Notes: generated by a model from the sequence alone, not told the origin. 64,000 nucleotides of DNA from Bremerella sp. JC817 (GCF_040718835.1 NZ_JBFEFG010000268.1:124001-188000), one strand, 5' to 3'; positions 8,697-18,385 are shown, counted from the stretch's first letter. A program made the numbers and translations.

Positions 8697-11600
8697 CTAC
8701 GCGTCCTCGGTTCCTTCCCAATGTCGATCGTACAGGCCAAGGTTCATCTTGAACTCTTTGAACGCAGCGAAGACCACCGGAACGACAAACAGGGTCAGCA
8801 GTTCGACTGTCATCCCACCCACCACCGGCCAGGCCATGGCCTTGGCCACGTCGCTGCCACGTCCGGTGGAAAGAATCACCGGCACGAGGGCAATAATTGT
8901 GGTGAAGGTGGTCATTAAACAGGGGCGAATTCGCTTCATGCCTGCTTCGACGGTGGCATCGCGAATATCTTGAATGGTCTTCAATCGTTTGCGGGAAAAG
9001 ACCTGGTCGAGGTAAGTCGCCATCACCACGCCATCATCGACGGCAATTCCGAAAAGCGCAATAAACCCAACCCAAACGGCGGTATTCAACTGCACTTCGT
9101 TGATCGCAAGGCAGATCATCCCTCCGGCAAACGCGACCGGGATACCAGAAAACACCGCCAACGTGATCGGCAAATGTCGGAATTGCAAATAGATGATGAA
9201 CAAGTTGATGAAGATCACCAGTGGGATTACCCAGAGCAGACGCTTGTTCGCTTCAATCTGATTTTGAAACGAGCCGACGGGATCTAACGAATAGCCTTGT
9301 GGCAGCGGTAACGAACCATCTCGTTGCGCGGCAAGCAGGCTTTCGCGAACCGACTCGGCGGTTTCCAAGGCCCCCATGCTGCCGGAAGGTTGAAATGAAA
9401 CATGCGCGACAAGTCGGGCATCTTCGCTGTTGATTACCCCCGGACCCCAGGTCGTATTCATCGTGGCAAGACTCGACAGCGGAATCACATCACCGGAGTG
9501 GGTCACCACCGGCAGCTTGTCCAATTCGTAAAGCTGCTCTCGAAGCTGACGCTCGTAGCGAACCCGGACCGGGTAGCGCTCTCGCCCTTCGACGGTCTTG
9601 GTAACATTGGCGCCGCCCAAGGCGGTTTCAATCACCTGGTTCACCATCGCGGTCGACATCCCATAGCGTGCCGCTTCGTCGCGATTCACATCGAACTCGA
9701 CGTAAGGCTTACCCAGGACGATATCGGGATTGACCGTGGCGGCTTGCACCTGAGGCAAGGTCTTCAGATGCTCGGCCACTTGCATCGATGCCTCGGCCAG
9801 GCCGGGCAGGCTGTCGCCATAGATGCGAATCGCCATCGACGCTTTGATCCCGCTTTGCAGCATCACCACACGGCCTTCGATCGGCTGAAGAGGCGAGGCA
9901 GGCGTCACGCCGGGCAGCGTCGCAACGGCGTTGATCTGCTCCCAGATATCTTGCGTCGTGATCCCTTCGCGCCATTGATCTTTGGGCTTCAGCATCACGT
10001 ACGTTTCGATCATCGCCGCAGGAGCTGGATCGAGTGCCGACTCGACGCGGCCAATCTTTCCCAGCACATCCTTCACTTCCGGGATCTCTTTGATCATTGC
10101 GTCCTGGGTCTGTAGAACTTCCATCGCCTGCGAGAAACTAGCGGCCGGGTAAAGCGTTGGCATGTAGAACCAGCTTCCCTCGTCTAGGGCAATCCAATCC
10201 GATTCCTTCAATCCCGTGAAGGTATGCTTGAGATCGACGTAGCCAGGGACTTCGTTCATGTCGGCACCCAGATAACCGGCCACCTTCTCGGCCGGCGACA
10301 AAACGGTGGGAAGTCCGATCCAAGCACCCAGGCCAATCAGCACCACAACCGTGGGGAGTGTCAGGAAGGCTCCCTTGCGGGCGAGAAATAAACGCAGAAG
10401 TGGCTCGTAAACCCAAAGGATCATTCGGCTGACTGGGTTCTCGTCGACGGGGCGAAGTCGCTCGCCGAGCATCCACCAGGCCAGCAAGGCAAATGCCACG
10501 GCTCCCAGTAGCGAACCAACAACGAGGCTGATGGACGAACCCGGGTAAGTGGAGGTGCCGATCATTCCACCGAGCACAAGGCCAACCATACCGAAGACCA
10601 CTGAAACCCATAATGTTGTCGATCGTTTCACCTGCGTCGTGCTCAGCAGAAAGCGACTCAACAGCGGAACGAGCGTGACCGCCACGATCAAAGCGGCCAG
10701 CAGCGAGAACGTCTTTGTCCAGGCTAACGGAGCGAATAACTTGTAGTCGCGTCCCGTGAGCATGAACACCGGCAGAAAGCTCACCACGGTGGTCATCACC
10801 GCGGTCACCACGGCTGGGGCAACTTCACTGGCAGCCGACTGTATAACTTCAAGTCGCCGACGGTTGCCTCCGGGGCGTCCCTCGCGTTCCCAGTCGGCAA
10901 GCTGATCGTAGATGGTCTCGGAAACGATGATCCCCATATCGACCATCGTTCCGATCGCGATCGCGATCCCGGCCAGTGACATGATGTTGGCATCAATCCG
11001 AAACACGTGCATTGCCACAAATGCCAGAAGCACGGCGATTGGCAGGGTGATGGCCACCACGATGCTGGCCCGCACATGCAATAGAAAGAGCAGAATCACG
11101 ACGGCGGTGATCATGATCTCTTGCGTGAGCGCGGTGGTCAAAGTGGCGATGGTGTCGTCGATAAGACCAGTACGGTCGTAGACAATGTTTACCTTCACCC
11201 CTTGGAGGCTCGGCTCGATCTGGGCGATCTTGTGTTTAACGCGATCGATCACTGCCCGTGGGTTCTCGCCAAATCGCATCACGACGACGCCACCAACGGC
11301 TTCGGTGCCATTCAAATCGATCGCACCACGACGAAATTCCGGGCCCAACTGAACGTGGCCCAGGTCTCGAATCCGCAGTGGAATTCCGTCACGTGTACGC
11401 ACCACAGTCTTTTCGATGTCGGCGATCGCCTGGTCAGTGTCTTGGTTGGCGCCGATGAACCCTTTGCCGCGGATGATGAATTCCATCCCTCCTGACTCAA
11501 CAGTTTTGGCGCCGACGTCGATGTTCGACTTCTTCACAGCGTCGACCAGTTGGTCCAAGGGGACATTATGAAAACGCAAGCGATCGGGATCGATCTCGAT

Positions 11601-12158
11601 CTGGTACTGGCGAACATAACCTCCGACGCTGGCGACTTCGCTCACGCCTGGCACGGCTTGAAGCTCGTACTTGACGATAAAGTCCTGGACCGAACGAAGG
11701 TCCGCGAGATTCATCCCTGGAGGAGGCTCGAGCGTGTAATAGAGCACCTGGCCGAGCCCGGTGGCATCGGGGCCGAGTGTCGGGACGACTCCATCTGGCA
11801 GTACCGCCGCCGCGATGCCCAACTGTTCGAGCACGCGCGATCGCGCCCAATAGAAATCGGTGCTGTCGTGAAAGGTAACCTGGACGAAGCTGTACCCAAA
11901 GAGGCTTTTGCCGCGGACCGATTCCGCGTCCGGCACCGCCAGCATGGCGACCGACAATGGGTACGTGATTTGATCTTCGATATCTTTGGGCGAACGGCCA
12001 GGCCAGGCCGTGAAGATGATAACCTGGTTCTCGCCGATGTTCGGAATCGCATCGATCGGCACATTCTTGGTGGCATACCATCCGTAGCCAACGGCAACGA
12101 TGGTCAGAACCAACATGATCAGCGGCTCTCGCAGGCAGAAGGCAATGAGCGATCGCAT
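8697..12158 (-). CDS. cusA: Copper/silver RND efflux pump, CusA-like
   Basis: A 1153-residue inner-membrane pump that would export Cu(I)/Ag(I) with CusB and CusC partners. The ATG at 12158 (family-like start MRSLIAFCLREPLIML) lies two bases after the stop of the adaptor gene and has GGGAGG upstream; the in-frame start at 12254 is too early. Helix 4 has the proton-relay motif AIAIGTMVDMGIIVSE (about 399-414). The three methionines that bind Cu/Ag in E. coli CusA are all present in context: Met666 (WFYMPTLYP), Met716 (AAMIETYVMLKP) and Met766 (VVMLQSGIK), spaced 50 and 50. It is about 100 residues longer than E. coli CusA, mainly through extra membrane-like sequence around residues 510-600. Confidence 0.92.
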   Translation of the reverse strand: MRSLIAFCLREPLIMLVLTIVAVGYGWYATKNVPIDAIPNIGENQVIIFTAWPGRSPKDIEDQITYPLSVAMLAVPDAESVRGKSLFGYSFVQVTFHDSTDFYWARSRVLEQLGIAAAVLPDGVVPTLGPDATGLGQVLYYTLEPPPGMNLADLRSVQDFIVKYELQAVPGVSEVASVGGYVRQYQIEIDPDRLRFHNVPLDQLVDAVKKSNIDVGAKTVESGGMEFIIRGKGFIGANQDTDQAIADIEKTVVRTRDGIPLRIRDLGHVQLGPEFRRGAIDLNGTEAVGGVVVMRFGENPRAVIDRVKHKIAQIEPSLQGVKVNIVYDRTGLIDDTIATLTTALTQEIMITAVVILLFLLHVRASIVVAITLPIAVLLAFVAMHVFRIDANIMSLAGIAIAIGTMVDMGIIVSETIYDQLADWEREGRPGGNRRRLEVIQSAASEVAPAVVTAVMTTVVSFLPVFMLTGRDYKLFAPLAWTKTFSLLAALIVAVTLVPLLSRFLLSTTQVKRSTTLWVSVVFGMVGLVLGGMIGTSTYPGSSISLVVGSLLGAVAFALLAWWMLGERLRPVDENPVSRMILWVYEPLLRLFLARKGAFLTLPTVVVLIGLGAWIGLPTVLSPAEKVAGYLGADMNEVPGYVDLKHTFTGLKESDWIALDEGSWFYMPTLYPAASFSQAMEVLQTQDAMIKEIPEVKDVLGKIGRVESALDPAPAAMIETYVMLKPKDQWREGITTQDIWEQINAVATLPGVTPASPLQPIEGRVVMLQSGIKASMAIRIYGDSLPGLAEASMQVAEHLKTLPQVQAATVNPDIVLGKPYVEFDVNRDEAARYGMSTAMVNQVIETALGGANVTKTVEGRERYPVRVRYERQLREQLYELDKLPVVTHSGDVIPLSSLATMNTTWGPGVINSEDARLVAHVSFQPSGSMGALETAESVRESLLAAQRDGSLPLPQGYSLDPVGSFQNQIEANKRLLWVIPLVIFINLFIIYLQFRHLPITLAVFSGIPVAFAGGMICLAINEVQLNTAVWVGFIALFGIAVDDGVVMATYLDQVFSRKRLKTIQDIRDATVEAGMKRIRPCLMTTFTTIIALVPVILSTGRGSDVAKAMAWPVVGGMTVELLTLFVVPVVFAAFKEFKMNLGLYDRHWEGTEDA

Positions 12159-12160
12159 AG

Positions 12161-14209
12161 CTATTGGCCTCCCTCTGGCATCGGCATTGATTCGGAGTGT
12201 TGGTGCATCGGTGCTGGGGCCTGCGTTGTTAACGTCCGCACATGCTCGCCACAACGGAGCATCTCGCTACCGTAATAAGGATTGAGCAGTTGATCAGTTG
12301 CTTGCAGCCAATCGCCTTCGCCATCCTGCACCATCGGGCAGAAGAACTGGTGAAACGATTGCGTTGCGCCGTCGCCACGCACGTGAGACGCCAGGTTCAG
12401 TACGGCATGGCTAATCGGTTTGAACTGCTTGCGAGCCTCGTCGAGCGAGACATGGTGCAGATGCTGTGAGTTTTCGGCGATTTCTTGAAGTGCCGCATGG
12501 GCAGGGTCACCCAGGTCCGGAGATTTCGATAACTTCTGCGACAACTGATAGAGCTGTTGACTCACATTTTCCGCTGGCTTTTTGTCAGACGCGAGTTGCG
12601 ATTGAATGGCGAAGTAGGCCTGGTACATTGCCTCGAGATCTTGCCCGACGGGACCTACCACCTTTGCCAGTTGGTCGGTTTCGACCTCCATCGGCGTATT
12701 GCGGTTGGCCTTCTTCACCAGCCGGTGGGGATCGATCAGACTCGGTTTGCCAGCAAGTTGCATTTGAGAGTCAATCAAGAAGTTGCCGGAAGTAGCAACC
12801 ATTTCCCCAGGCTCCACCCCTTCGAGCACGACTGCTTTATCTTTCAGAATAGGCCCCAGTGTCAGTTTCCGAATCTCAAACCGACCTGGCTCGGTCTCGA
12901 CATATGCGACACTTGTCTTACCCGCCATCAGCAGTGCCGACCTGGGAATTACGGTCGAAGGGGTCGTCCCAACGGGTTGATCGGCGTAGCCATACTGCGA
13001 GGTTGGAACGAGGTCCATCCCACAAATCGGACAGGCCCCAGGCTGGTCGCGGATGACTTGCGGATGCATGGGGCTGATCCACTTTCCTGCGAGCTGATCG
13101 TCATAGATCTGACCCTGAGGGCCGATTGGAATCTCGATCTTGGCTTCCGCGTAATCACCAGGTCGTAATCGACCATCGTCATTCTTGAACTCGACACGAA
13201 CCCCCACGGTCCGGTTCCGGGTGTTCACCTTCGGATCGATGAACGCAACACGGCCGGTTAAGGTTTCACCCGGAAGTGAAGTAAGCTCCGCTTTAACGAC
13301 CTGGCCGAAGCGGATATGTGAGGCATCTTCGGGATAGAGTTCCAGCATCAGCCAGACGGTCGAAAGGTTGGCGATACGGTAAATCGGTTCCCCGGCCGAG
13401 ATGTACATCCCTTCTTCGGCCAGCTTCTCGATCACCGTGCCACCGATTGGGGCGTAAATGGTTAAACGAGATTGAGGTTTGCCAGAGCTTTCCAGTTCCG
13501 CCAACTGTCGTTCGGTCATGCCAAGTTCGACCAGCTTCTGCCTGGAATTATTCATCAGGCCTTCTTGAGCCCGGCGAACGGCAGCCAGTGTCGTTCCGCT
13601 GTTGGACTGCAGCGTGTTCCGGGCTTCAAGGTATTCGGCTTGAGCGGCATAGAGCTGCGGGCTGTAGACGACCGCCAGGTGATCTCCCTTTGCCACAGAG
13701 ACACCGGTATAGTCGGCGAAGAGCCTTTCGACCCGACCGTTGATATAAGCGGCGATGGTTGCCTGTCGGCTTTCATCGATTTCGATCGAACCAATGGTTT
13801 CAACCTCGGTCGTCACTGCTTCTGACGTAACAGGAGCGGTTGCGATTTGTGCGAGCCGCCGTTGGGCTGGCTCGATCGTGACCGCGAACTCATCCAGGTC
13901 GGCTCCCCCGGCAGACGCGGGAACCAGGGCCATGCCACAGATCGGACAACGTCCCGGTCCTGGTTGGCGAATCTGGGGATGCATCGGGCAGGTGAAGATC
14001 TGCTGCGATTCACTTTCGGTGGCGACCGGGCTGCCGCTGCCACTACTGATCCATCCAACGCGCTGAGCCAATCCCAGCAGGATAATCAGTAGTACGCCGG
14101 CGGCGAGAAATAGACCCGCCGGGGCCAACCGCGACAACCACCAACGGCCCGATTTTGAAGGAGGGTTGGGGACCGATGTTGAATCAGTATTTGGTGAGGA
14201 CGTCGACAT
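12161..14209 (-). CDS. cusB: CusB-like periplasmic adaptor with two heavy-metal-binding modules and a DUF3347-like tail
   Basis: 682 residues from ATG 14209 (AAGGA nine bases upstream; the frame extends back to 14323). Order: cytoplasmic Ser/Pro-rich leader, transmembrane anchor (about 31-50), first heavy-metal-binding module (CPMHP 74-78 and CPICGM 88-93), membrane-fusion core with lipoyl and hairpin segments (about 130-360), a second module whose first Cys is Ser (SPMHP 379-383, CPICGM 393-398), the distal barrel, then a DUF3347-like domain (about 520-660, with CPM 624-626, NPYYG and CG 652-653) and a His/Met-rich end. The Met- and Cys-rich modules fit Cu(I) hand-over to the CusA-like pump two bases downstream. 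Fusing the DUF3347-like part to the adaptor is known in some Bacteroidetes and planctomycetes but is not the E. coli layout. Confidence 0.9.
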   Translation of the reverse strand: MSTSSPNTDSTSVPNPPSKSGRWWLSRLAPAGLFLAAGVLLIILLGLAQRVGWISSGSGSPVATESESQQIFTCPMHPQIRQPGPGRCPICGMALVPASAGGADLDEFAVTIEPAQRRLAQIATAPVTSEAVTTEVETIGSIEIDESRQATIAAYINGRVERLFADYTGVSVAKGDHLAVVYSPQLYAAQAEYLEARNTLQSNSGTTLAAVRRAQEGLMNNSRQKLVELGMTERQLAELESSGKPQSRLTIYAPIGGTVIEKLAEEGMYISAGEPIYRIANLSTVWLMLELYPEDASHIRFGQVVKAELTSLPGETLTGRVAFIDPKVNTRNRTVGVRVEFKNDDGRLRPGDYAEAKIEIPIGPQGQIYDDQLAGKWISPMHPQVIRDQPGACPICGMDLVPTSQYGYADQPVGTTPSTVIPRSALLMAGKTSVAYVETEPGRFEIRKLTLGPILKDKAVVLEGVEPGEMVATSGNFLIDSQMQLAGKPSLIDPHRLVKKANRNTPMEVETDQLAKVVGPVGQDLEAMYQAYFAIQSQLASDKKPAENVSQQLYQLSQKLSKSPDLGDPAHAALQEIAENSQHLHHVSLDEARKQFKPISHAVLNLASHVRGDGATQSFHQFFCPMVQDGEGDWLQATDQLLNPYYGSEMLRCGEHVRTLTTQAPAPMHQHSESMPMPEGGQ

Positions 14210-14332
14210 CGCAACGTTTCCTTCGCAACAGGAGATGGCAAAAGGAGCGGCTGGACCGATACGCATAACTAGCGTTTGGACCGCGCCAGAATCGGGTTCC
14301 GGCCAGCCGCTCACATGCTTCAAGTGGCAAGA

Positions 14333-14626
14333 CTACGAGTGATCGTGGTCGTGATCACCTTCCGCAGAGTCGGCAGCCGCAAGCTTCTCGGCCTTCTGTT
14401 CGTCGGAGAGTGCTTCCCATTTAGGGGCACAGCCTGGACAGCAGAACCCGATCGTCTTGCCATTCCACTCGGCGGTGCCACCTTTACTCGTCACGTCTCC
14501 ACCCATGATCGGACAGTGATCGTTGACAGTGGCTTGTGCGGTTGCTTCGGGAGCCGCATCGGTGGAAGAAGCCGTGCAACCTGCGGCGAGCGCAGCCAAT
14601 ACCGTTGCAAAAAACAAATTGCGCAT
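14333..14626 (-). CDS. Small lipoprotein with a YHS-like metal-binding domain
   Basis: 97 residues. The lipoprotein signal ends in LAALAAGC (Cys17). The mature part holds CPIMGG (38-43) and GFCCPGCAPKW (60-70), the spacing of a YHS/TRASH-like Cys domain, and ends in a short His/Asp tail. It sits between the Cys-rich protein and the CusB-like adaptor of the minus-strand operon. It is probably a periplasmic copper carrier or buffer; function is inferred. Confidence 0.75.
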   Translation of the reverse strand: MRNLFFATVLAALAAGCTASSTDAAPEATAQATVNDHCPIMGGDVTSKGGTAEWNGKTIGFCCPGCAPKWEALSDEQKAEKLAAADSAEGDHDHDHS

Positions 14627-14737
14627 GGTGAAATCTTTTTGGAACCAAAGGAGAAAGACTTAGTGCATAAATCGCAGTAGAAAGTCGCAACGAAAGTTCG
14701 GAGGAACCTCGCGACGAAGAATCGATTTACGCTGCCT

Positions 14738-15190
14738 TTAGGTCAGCCACACGCAGAGAATGACTTGCCGGAAGTTGTCATCCGGAATGGGCACATCGGT
14801 AAGCTCCGGCTGGACCGTTTCGCGATGGCAAACGACTTCAAACGAAGCAGGCGCGATGAATAAGAGTGTTCCCATCAAGCCGTCGGAAATGGTTGTTTCC
14901 GGCGCCGTCACAGGTGTTCCCGAGGCAGGAACTGTTAGATGGCAATGACAGACCGAATCGCCTTCCACCGAGTTGCCCGGGTGGCAGCCGGTATCCGGCA
15001 TGTCGGCATTCATTTGGCAATGCGGACAGCCGCCCGCGATATCCATCGTCATGCCCGAGCAGCAGCAGACGGCGCTGGCCGAAGCATCGCTGGAGCAAGT
15101 ACAGTTGGTGACAGCAGCCAGGCATACCGATTGCCACAACAACATGAACGTTGCCGAAACGACAGTCGATTTGCGAAGCAAAGAGATCAC
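14738..15190 (-). CDS. Small exported Cys-rich protein in the Cus-like operon
   Basis: 150 residues from the GTG at 15190, which has AAGGA eight bases upstream. A signal peptide covers residues 1-26 (cleavage near CLAA-VTN). Residues 28-85 contain about a dozen Cys with a few His and Met (CTCSSDASASAVCCC, CPHCQMNADM, HCHL). The rest is a plain beta-like segment ending in ILCVWLT. I know no named family. It has the same plan as the His-rich genes of the facing operon but with Cys in place of His, fitting soft metals such as Cu(I)/Ag(I). The role is inferred from composition and place. Confidence 0.65.
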   Translation of the reverse strand: MISLLRKSTVVSATFMLLWQSVCLAAVTNCTCSSDASASAVCCCSGMTMDIAGGCPHCQMNADMPDTGCHPGNSVEGDSVCHCHLTVPASGTPVTAPETTISDGLMGTLLFIAPASFEVVCHRETVQPELTDVPIPDDNFRQVILCVWLT

Positions 15191-15290
15191 ACAAATGTCC
15201 TTGGGACTTCGAGTTAGCGATACACGAAAGTCTAGGTTTCCCGTCGCCGAGCGTCAACGTCGGAATTGAACTTAGCTGAAGAACACGCCG

Positions 15291-16730
15291 TTACGGCAGG
15301 GAACCAGCGGGGGTAAGCGGAAAATCAGCACCCGCGGCCTGCCGCAATTTCGCGATGGCGGTTGCCATATCACCAATTGCCTGATGATATCCCACCTCGA
15401 GGGTTAGCAGGTTACGGTAATCGCGAATGACGCGGTCGAACTCGACGGATCCATTCGTGTAGGAGTCTTGATCGGCTGCGAGCGTCTGTCGTGCCTGAGG
15501 CAGAATCGTCGACTCGTATAGCATGGCCGTTTCATGGGCCCGACGGACTTCGGCCACCAGGTCGAGGATAATCGACTCGTAGCGATCGGTCAGCTCTTCG
15601 ACCGTGTTGTGGGCGGCCTGATGCTTCCACTTCGCTTCATCTTCGATCGCATCGTATTTGTTGTACCAGATCGGAATGCTGACCTGCGCTCCGAGTGCCC
15701 ACGGATCTTGTCCAACATCGACCACGGTGCTCGGTGGGCGATTGTTATCGGTGGGGTAATAACTGGCCGAGAAAACGAACTCCGGTCGACGCATCAGACG
15801 CGATACTTCCACGCCCCAGCGCGTGGCATGAGTTCGCATGCGAGCCGCTTCGAGTTCTGGCTGATACTCGATGGCGAGAGCCGTTAGTTGCTGAGGGTCG
15901 AGCTCTGGCATCCCCGGTGGCAAGAGTCTTGCAGACTGGATCGAAGCATCCGAATCTCGTGCAACCAACCGGTTCAACTCTGCTTCGACCCCTTTGCGTT
16001 GGCGTCGGTACCCCAGCAGACGTTCCTCCAACTGCGACAGCTCGAGCGTGCCTAGCAGCACGTCTCCCTGCGAGGCGGCCCCGGTCGAAATACGGGCGTT
16101 CGCCACGTCGATCAACGAATTGAGCAGACGCTGATTTGCCTGGGCGATCTCGATCTGCTTGTCGAGAACATACAGCCGGTACCAATTGGTGCGGACGGCC
16201 GCCTGAACTCGCAGTCGCTCGGCTTCCATTTCGGCATGGATCGCGTACGCCTCGAAGATCGCTCGTTGCTCGTCCGCACGCAGGCGAGACAGCCAAGGCA
16301 CTGCCTGGCTAAAGGTCATGTTGGCTCGCTGCGAACCGGACGCCGTCTGGATTGGGTTGCCAAACACGTTGGCTCCGAACCGAGGATCAGGCAGCTTATC
16401 GACATACCGCGACTTGGCCAGCGACGCTTGATATTCGTGATAAAGGCGCGTGAGTCGCGGATTCTGGGCGGAAGCCAGCTGTTCCAATTCATCCAAGCTG
16501 TCGGCGGGCAGGTGATGTGCGACCAAGGTTACGTCGACCTCGGTCGGTGCTTTGGGCCGACGGACTGCAGGAGCAGGGGAGGCTGCCGAATCTTCAATCG
16601 CAGGCAACTCGACTACTTCCGGCTCGATGTATGCCGGAACGGTTTCCCGATTGCCGTCGGGCGAGGTGCAGCCAGCGACCAGAAGGAGAAGCGTTGTCGA
16701 AAGAATCGGTTTTGAGCCAGGTGCCAGCAT
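15291..16730 (-). CDS. cusC: TolC-family outer-membrane factor of the Cus-like system
   Basis: 479 residues from ATG 16730, which gives a clean lipoprotein signal (LLLLVAGC, Cys22); the frame runs back to 16805. After a Pro/Ala-rich linker (about 30-75) the outer-membrane efflux repeats begin (ASAQNPRLTRLYHEYQASLA), and the second repeat starts near ALAIEYQPELEAARMR. It heads the minus-strand operon that contains the Cys-rich protein, YHS lipoprotein, CusB-like adaptor and CusA-like pump, and would form their exit duct. The symbol rests on the operon rather than on this subunit alone. Confidence 0.85.
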   Translation of the reverse strand: MLAPGSKPILSTTLLLLVAGCTSPDGNRETVPAYIEPEVVELPAIEDSAASPAPAVRRPKAPTEVDVTLVAHHLPADSLDELEQLASAQNPRLTRLYHEYQASLAKSRYVDKLPDPRFGANVFGNPIQTASGSQRANMTFSQAVPWLSRLRADEQRAIFEAYAIHAEMEAERLRVQAAVRTNWYRLYVLDKQIEIAQANQRLLNSLIDVANARISTGAASQGDVLLGTLELSQLEERLLGYRRQRKGVEAELNRLVARDSDASIQSARLLPPGMPELDPQQLTALAIEYQPELEAARMRTHATRWGVEVSRLMRRPEFVFSASYYPTDNNRPPSTVVDVGQDPWALGAQVSIPIWYNKYDAIEDEAKWKHQAAHNTVEELTDRYESIILDLVAEVRRAHETAMLYESTILPQARQTLAADQDSYTNGSVEFDRVIRDYRNLLTLEVGYHQAIGDMATAIAKLRQAAGADFPLTPAGSLP

Positions 16731-17257
16731 TCGTCGGTCTCGCCATGCATTCGCGCCCCAAAGGCAAAGTCGCCTCGGTGCGTTACAAGAGTTCCAGGTT
16801 GGCACGGTCCAATAAATTGATCGACCGAAACGGCAACGATGCCTGCGCGATTATCGCGGCTGAATCAATTTGTCGGACGAGCGGCGGAGAACTGTGCCGG
16901 TTACGTAAATCGATCAGTCGATGAGCAGTCAGCTTGATGCTATCGCTCGGGGGGGAGGCAGGGCAGAGGAACCAAGTTCCACATCTGGCCAAGATGAGAA
17001 GCTGTGCGTGATCATGCCGATCTTCTCAGAGCTGCTTTACAACGCCTGCCGAATCAGGACCGGCAGCGCGTCGACGTAACTATTGCCAGATTGGGAAGTT
17101 GCGGAAAAACAGGTGAGAATTCCTAGGATTCCGGCCGGACTGCCGGCGATTCTGAACGATTCAGGAGGAGTCGTAATTGCCCTAAATCTTGAACTCGTCT
17201 ATCTTTAATGAACGACTCTTTCTCCATCAATCCTCTTAGCCCTGATAGACGACTCCC
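16731..17257. other. Divergent intergenic region, no gene seen
   Basis: 527 bases between the Cus-like operon (leaving leftwards) and the YebC gene (leaving rightwards). I find no plausible protein or RNA gene. It contains two inverted repeats, TGAGAAG/CTTCTCA at about 16995-17028 and TGCCG/CGGCA at about 17047-17065, and a possible promoter for the YebC gene at 17177-17205. The Cus promoter should lie in the left half, but I see no recognisable metal-regulator box. Confidence 0.5.
17177..17205 (+). promoter_or_regulatory. Possible sigma-70-type promoter for the yebC-like gene
   Basis: TTGCCC (17177-17182) and TATCTT (17200-17205) with a 17-base spacer, each matching four of six consensus bases, 53 bases before the start codon. 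Planctomycete promoters are poorly defined, so this is tentative. Confidence 0.3.
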
Positions 17258-17986
17258 ATGGGACGAAGTTTCGAAAACCGGAAGCACGCGATTGCCAAGA
17301 CCGCCTCGCAGAAGTCCAAGCTGTACTCGAAGTATGGCAAGATGCTGTACGTTGCCGCGAAGAATGGCGTGCCGGACCCGGAGTCGAACCCCTCGCTCAA
17401 GAGCATGATCGAAAAAGCGAAGCGGGAACAAGTACCGGCCCACGTGATCGATAAAGCCATTGAAAAAGCCAAGGGAACCGGCGGCGAAGATTACTCGGAA
17501 TCGCGTTACGAAGGCTTTGGGCCAGGCGGCACCTCGGTGATTGTTGACTGTCTGACCGACAATGCGAACCGCACGATTACCGACGTTCGCAACTGCTTCA
17601 ACAAAGGGGGAGCGAAGTTGGGAACCTCCGGTTCGGTTTCGCACTTCTTCGACCATCTGGCGATCTTCTCGTTCAAGGGAACCGACTCGGATCAGGTGCT
17701 GGAAGCGATGTTGGAAGCAGACGTCAACGTCGACGACGTGGAATCTGAAGATGGCCACCTGACCGTTTTCGCGGCTTCCAGCGACTTCTTCAAAGCGAAG
17801 CAGGCCCTGCTGGAGATGAACCCAGATATCGAGCTGGAAGTGCAGGAAATCGCTTTCGTGCCACAATCGACGACGGAACTCTCGGGCGATGACGCTGCTC
17901 AGTTCGAGAAGTTCATGGATATGCTGCACGACTGCGAAGACGTCCAGACCGTCTATCACAACGCCAAGCTCCCAAGCGAAGACTAA
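17258..17986 (+). CDS. YebC/PmpR (TACO1) family protein
   Basis: 242 residues, the usual length, with the family's N-terminal three-helix region ([38 protein letters not shown]) and the conserved YEGFGPGG and TDNANRT segments. Family members act as transcription regulators or as translation factors that help ribosomes through difficult sequences such as proline runs; which applies here cannot be told from sequence. It is a single gene with its own terminator at 18019. The usual GHSKWANIKH start is replaced by [14 protein letters not shown], a known variant form. Confidence 0.9.
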   Translation: MGRSFENRKHAIAKTASQKSKLYSKYGKMLYVAAKNGVPDPESNPSLKSMIEKAKREQVPAHVIDKAIEKAKGTGGEDYSESRYEGFGPGGTSVIVDCLTDNANRTITDVRNCFNKGGAKLGTSGSVSHFFDHLAIFSFKGTDSDQVLEAMLEADVNVDDVESEDGHLTVFAASSDFFKAKQALLEMNPDIELEVQEIAFVPQSTTELSGDDAAQFEKFMDMLHDCEDVQTVYHNAKLPSED

Positions 17987-18018
17987 ACCTCCAAGAGCGA
18001 ACCTAAGACAAACCATTC

Positions 18019-18057
18019 AAGCCGCCGGCTTCCTCGTTGGGAGCCAGCGGCTTTTTT
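18019..18057 (+). terminator. Terminator after the yebC-like gene
   Basis: AAGCCGC-GGCT (from 18019) pairs with AGCC-GCGGCTT (to 18052) with single unpaired bases, followed by a run of T to 18056. Confidence 0.8.
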
Positions 18058-18385
18058 CGTTCGTAAAGTGATGGAAGGCGTTCAAGGAACAATTCGTGCG
18101 TTTCTGTTTTCATGTCACGAATTTCAAGCGAATTTGGCGGAAATCTGAGCCTTCGGGAAATATGTCTCGTTAGGCTACGAAATAATTGCGAGACCCTCTC
18201 TCGCGTGATACCATTCCACCAGTCAGGGTCTCTATCGCTTTCCTTGTCTTTTCGCTCGTCCTGGGTCGCCAGACGCGTGCGATGAAGTCCAGGACTTTGC
18301 AAGACATCGGACACAATCCTTTCCAATATTCCGCTACCAGCACGGGCAAACTACTCCTCTTCGCCCGTTTGAGTGAGGCAGTTCT
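18058..18385. other. Intergenic region before the first MoxR operon
   Basis: 328 bases without a supported gene. Antisense frames here lack a ribosome site and plausible composition. It must contain the promoter of the large MoxR/VWA operon. I looked for a sigma-54 pattern like the one at 54793 and found none. Confidence 0.5.

Noticed and set aside
9402..10115. 237-residue plus-strand frame within the cusA-like gene
   Set aside because: His/Arg-rich antisense shadow without a ribosome site.
17123..18016. 297-residue minus-strand open frame opposite the yebC-like gene
   Set aside because: It lies wholly antisense to a well-supported gene, has no ribosome site and no family resemblance; GC-rich third positions make such shadows common.
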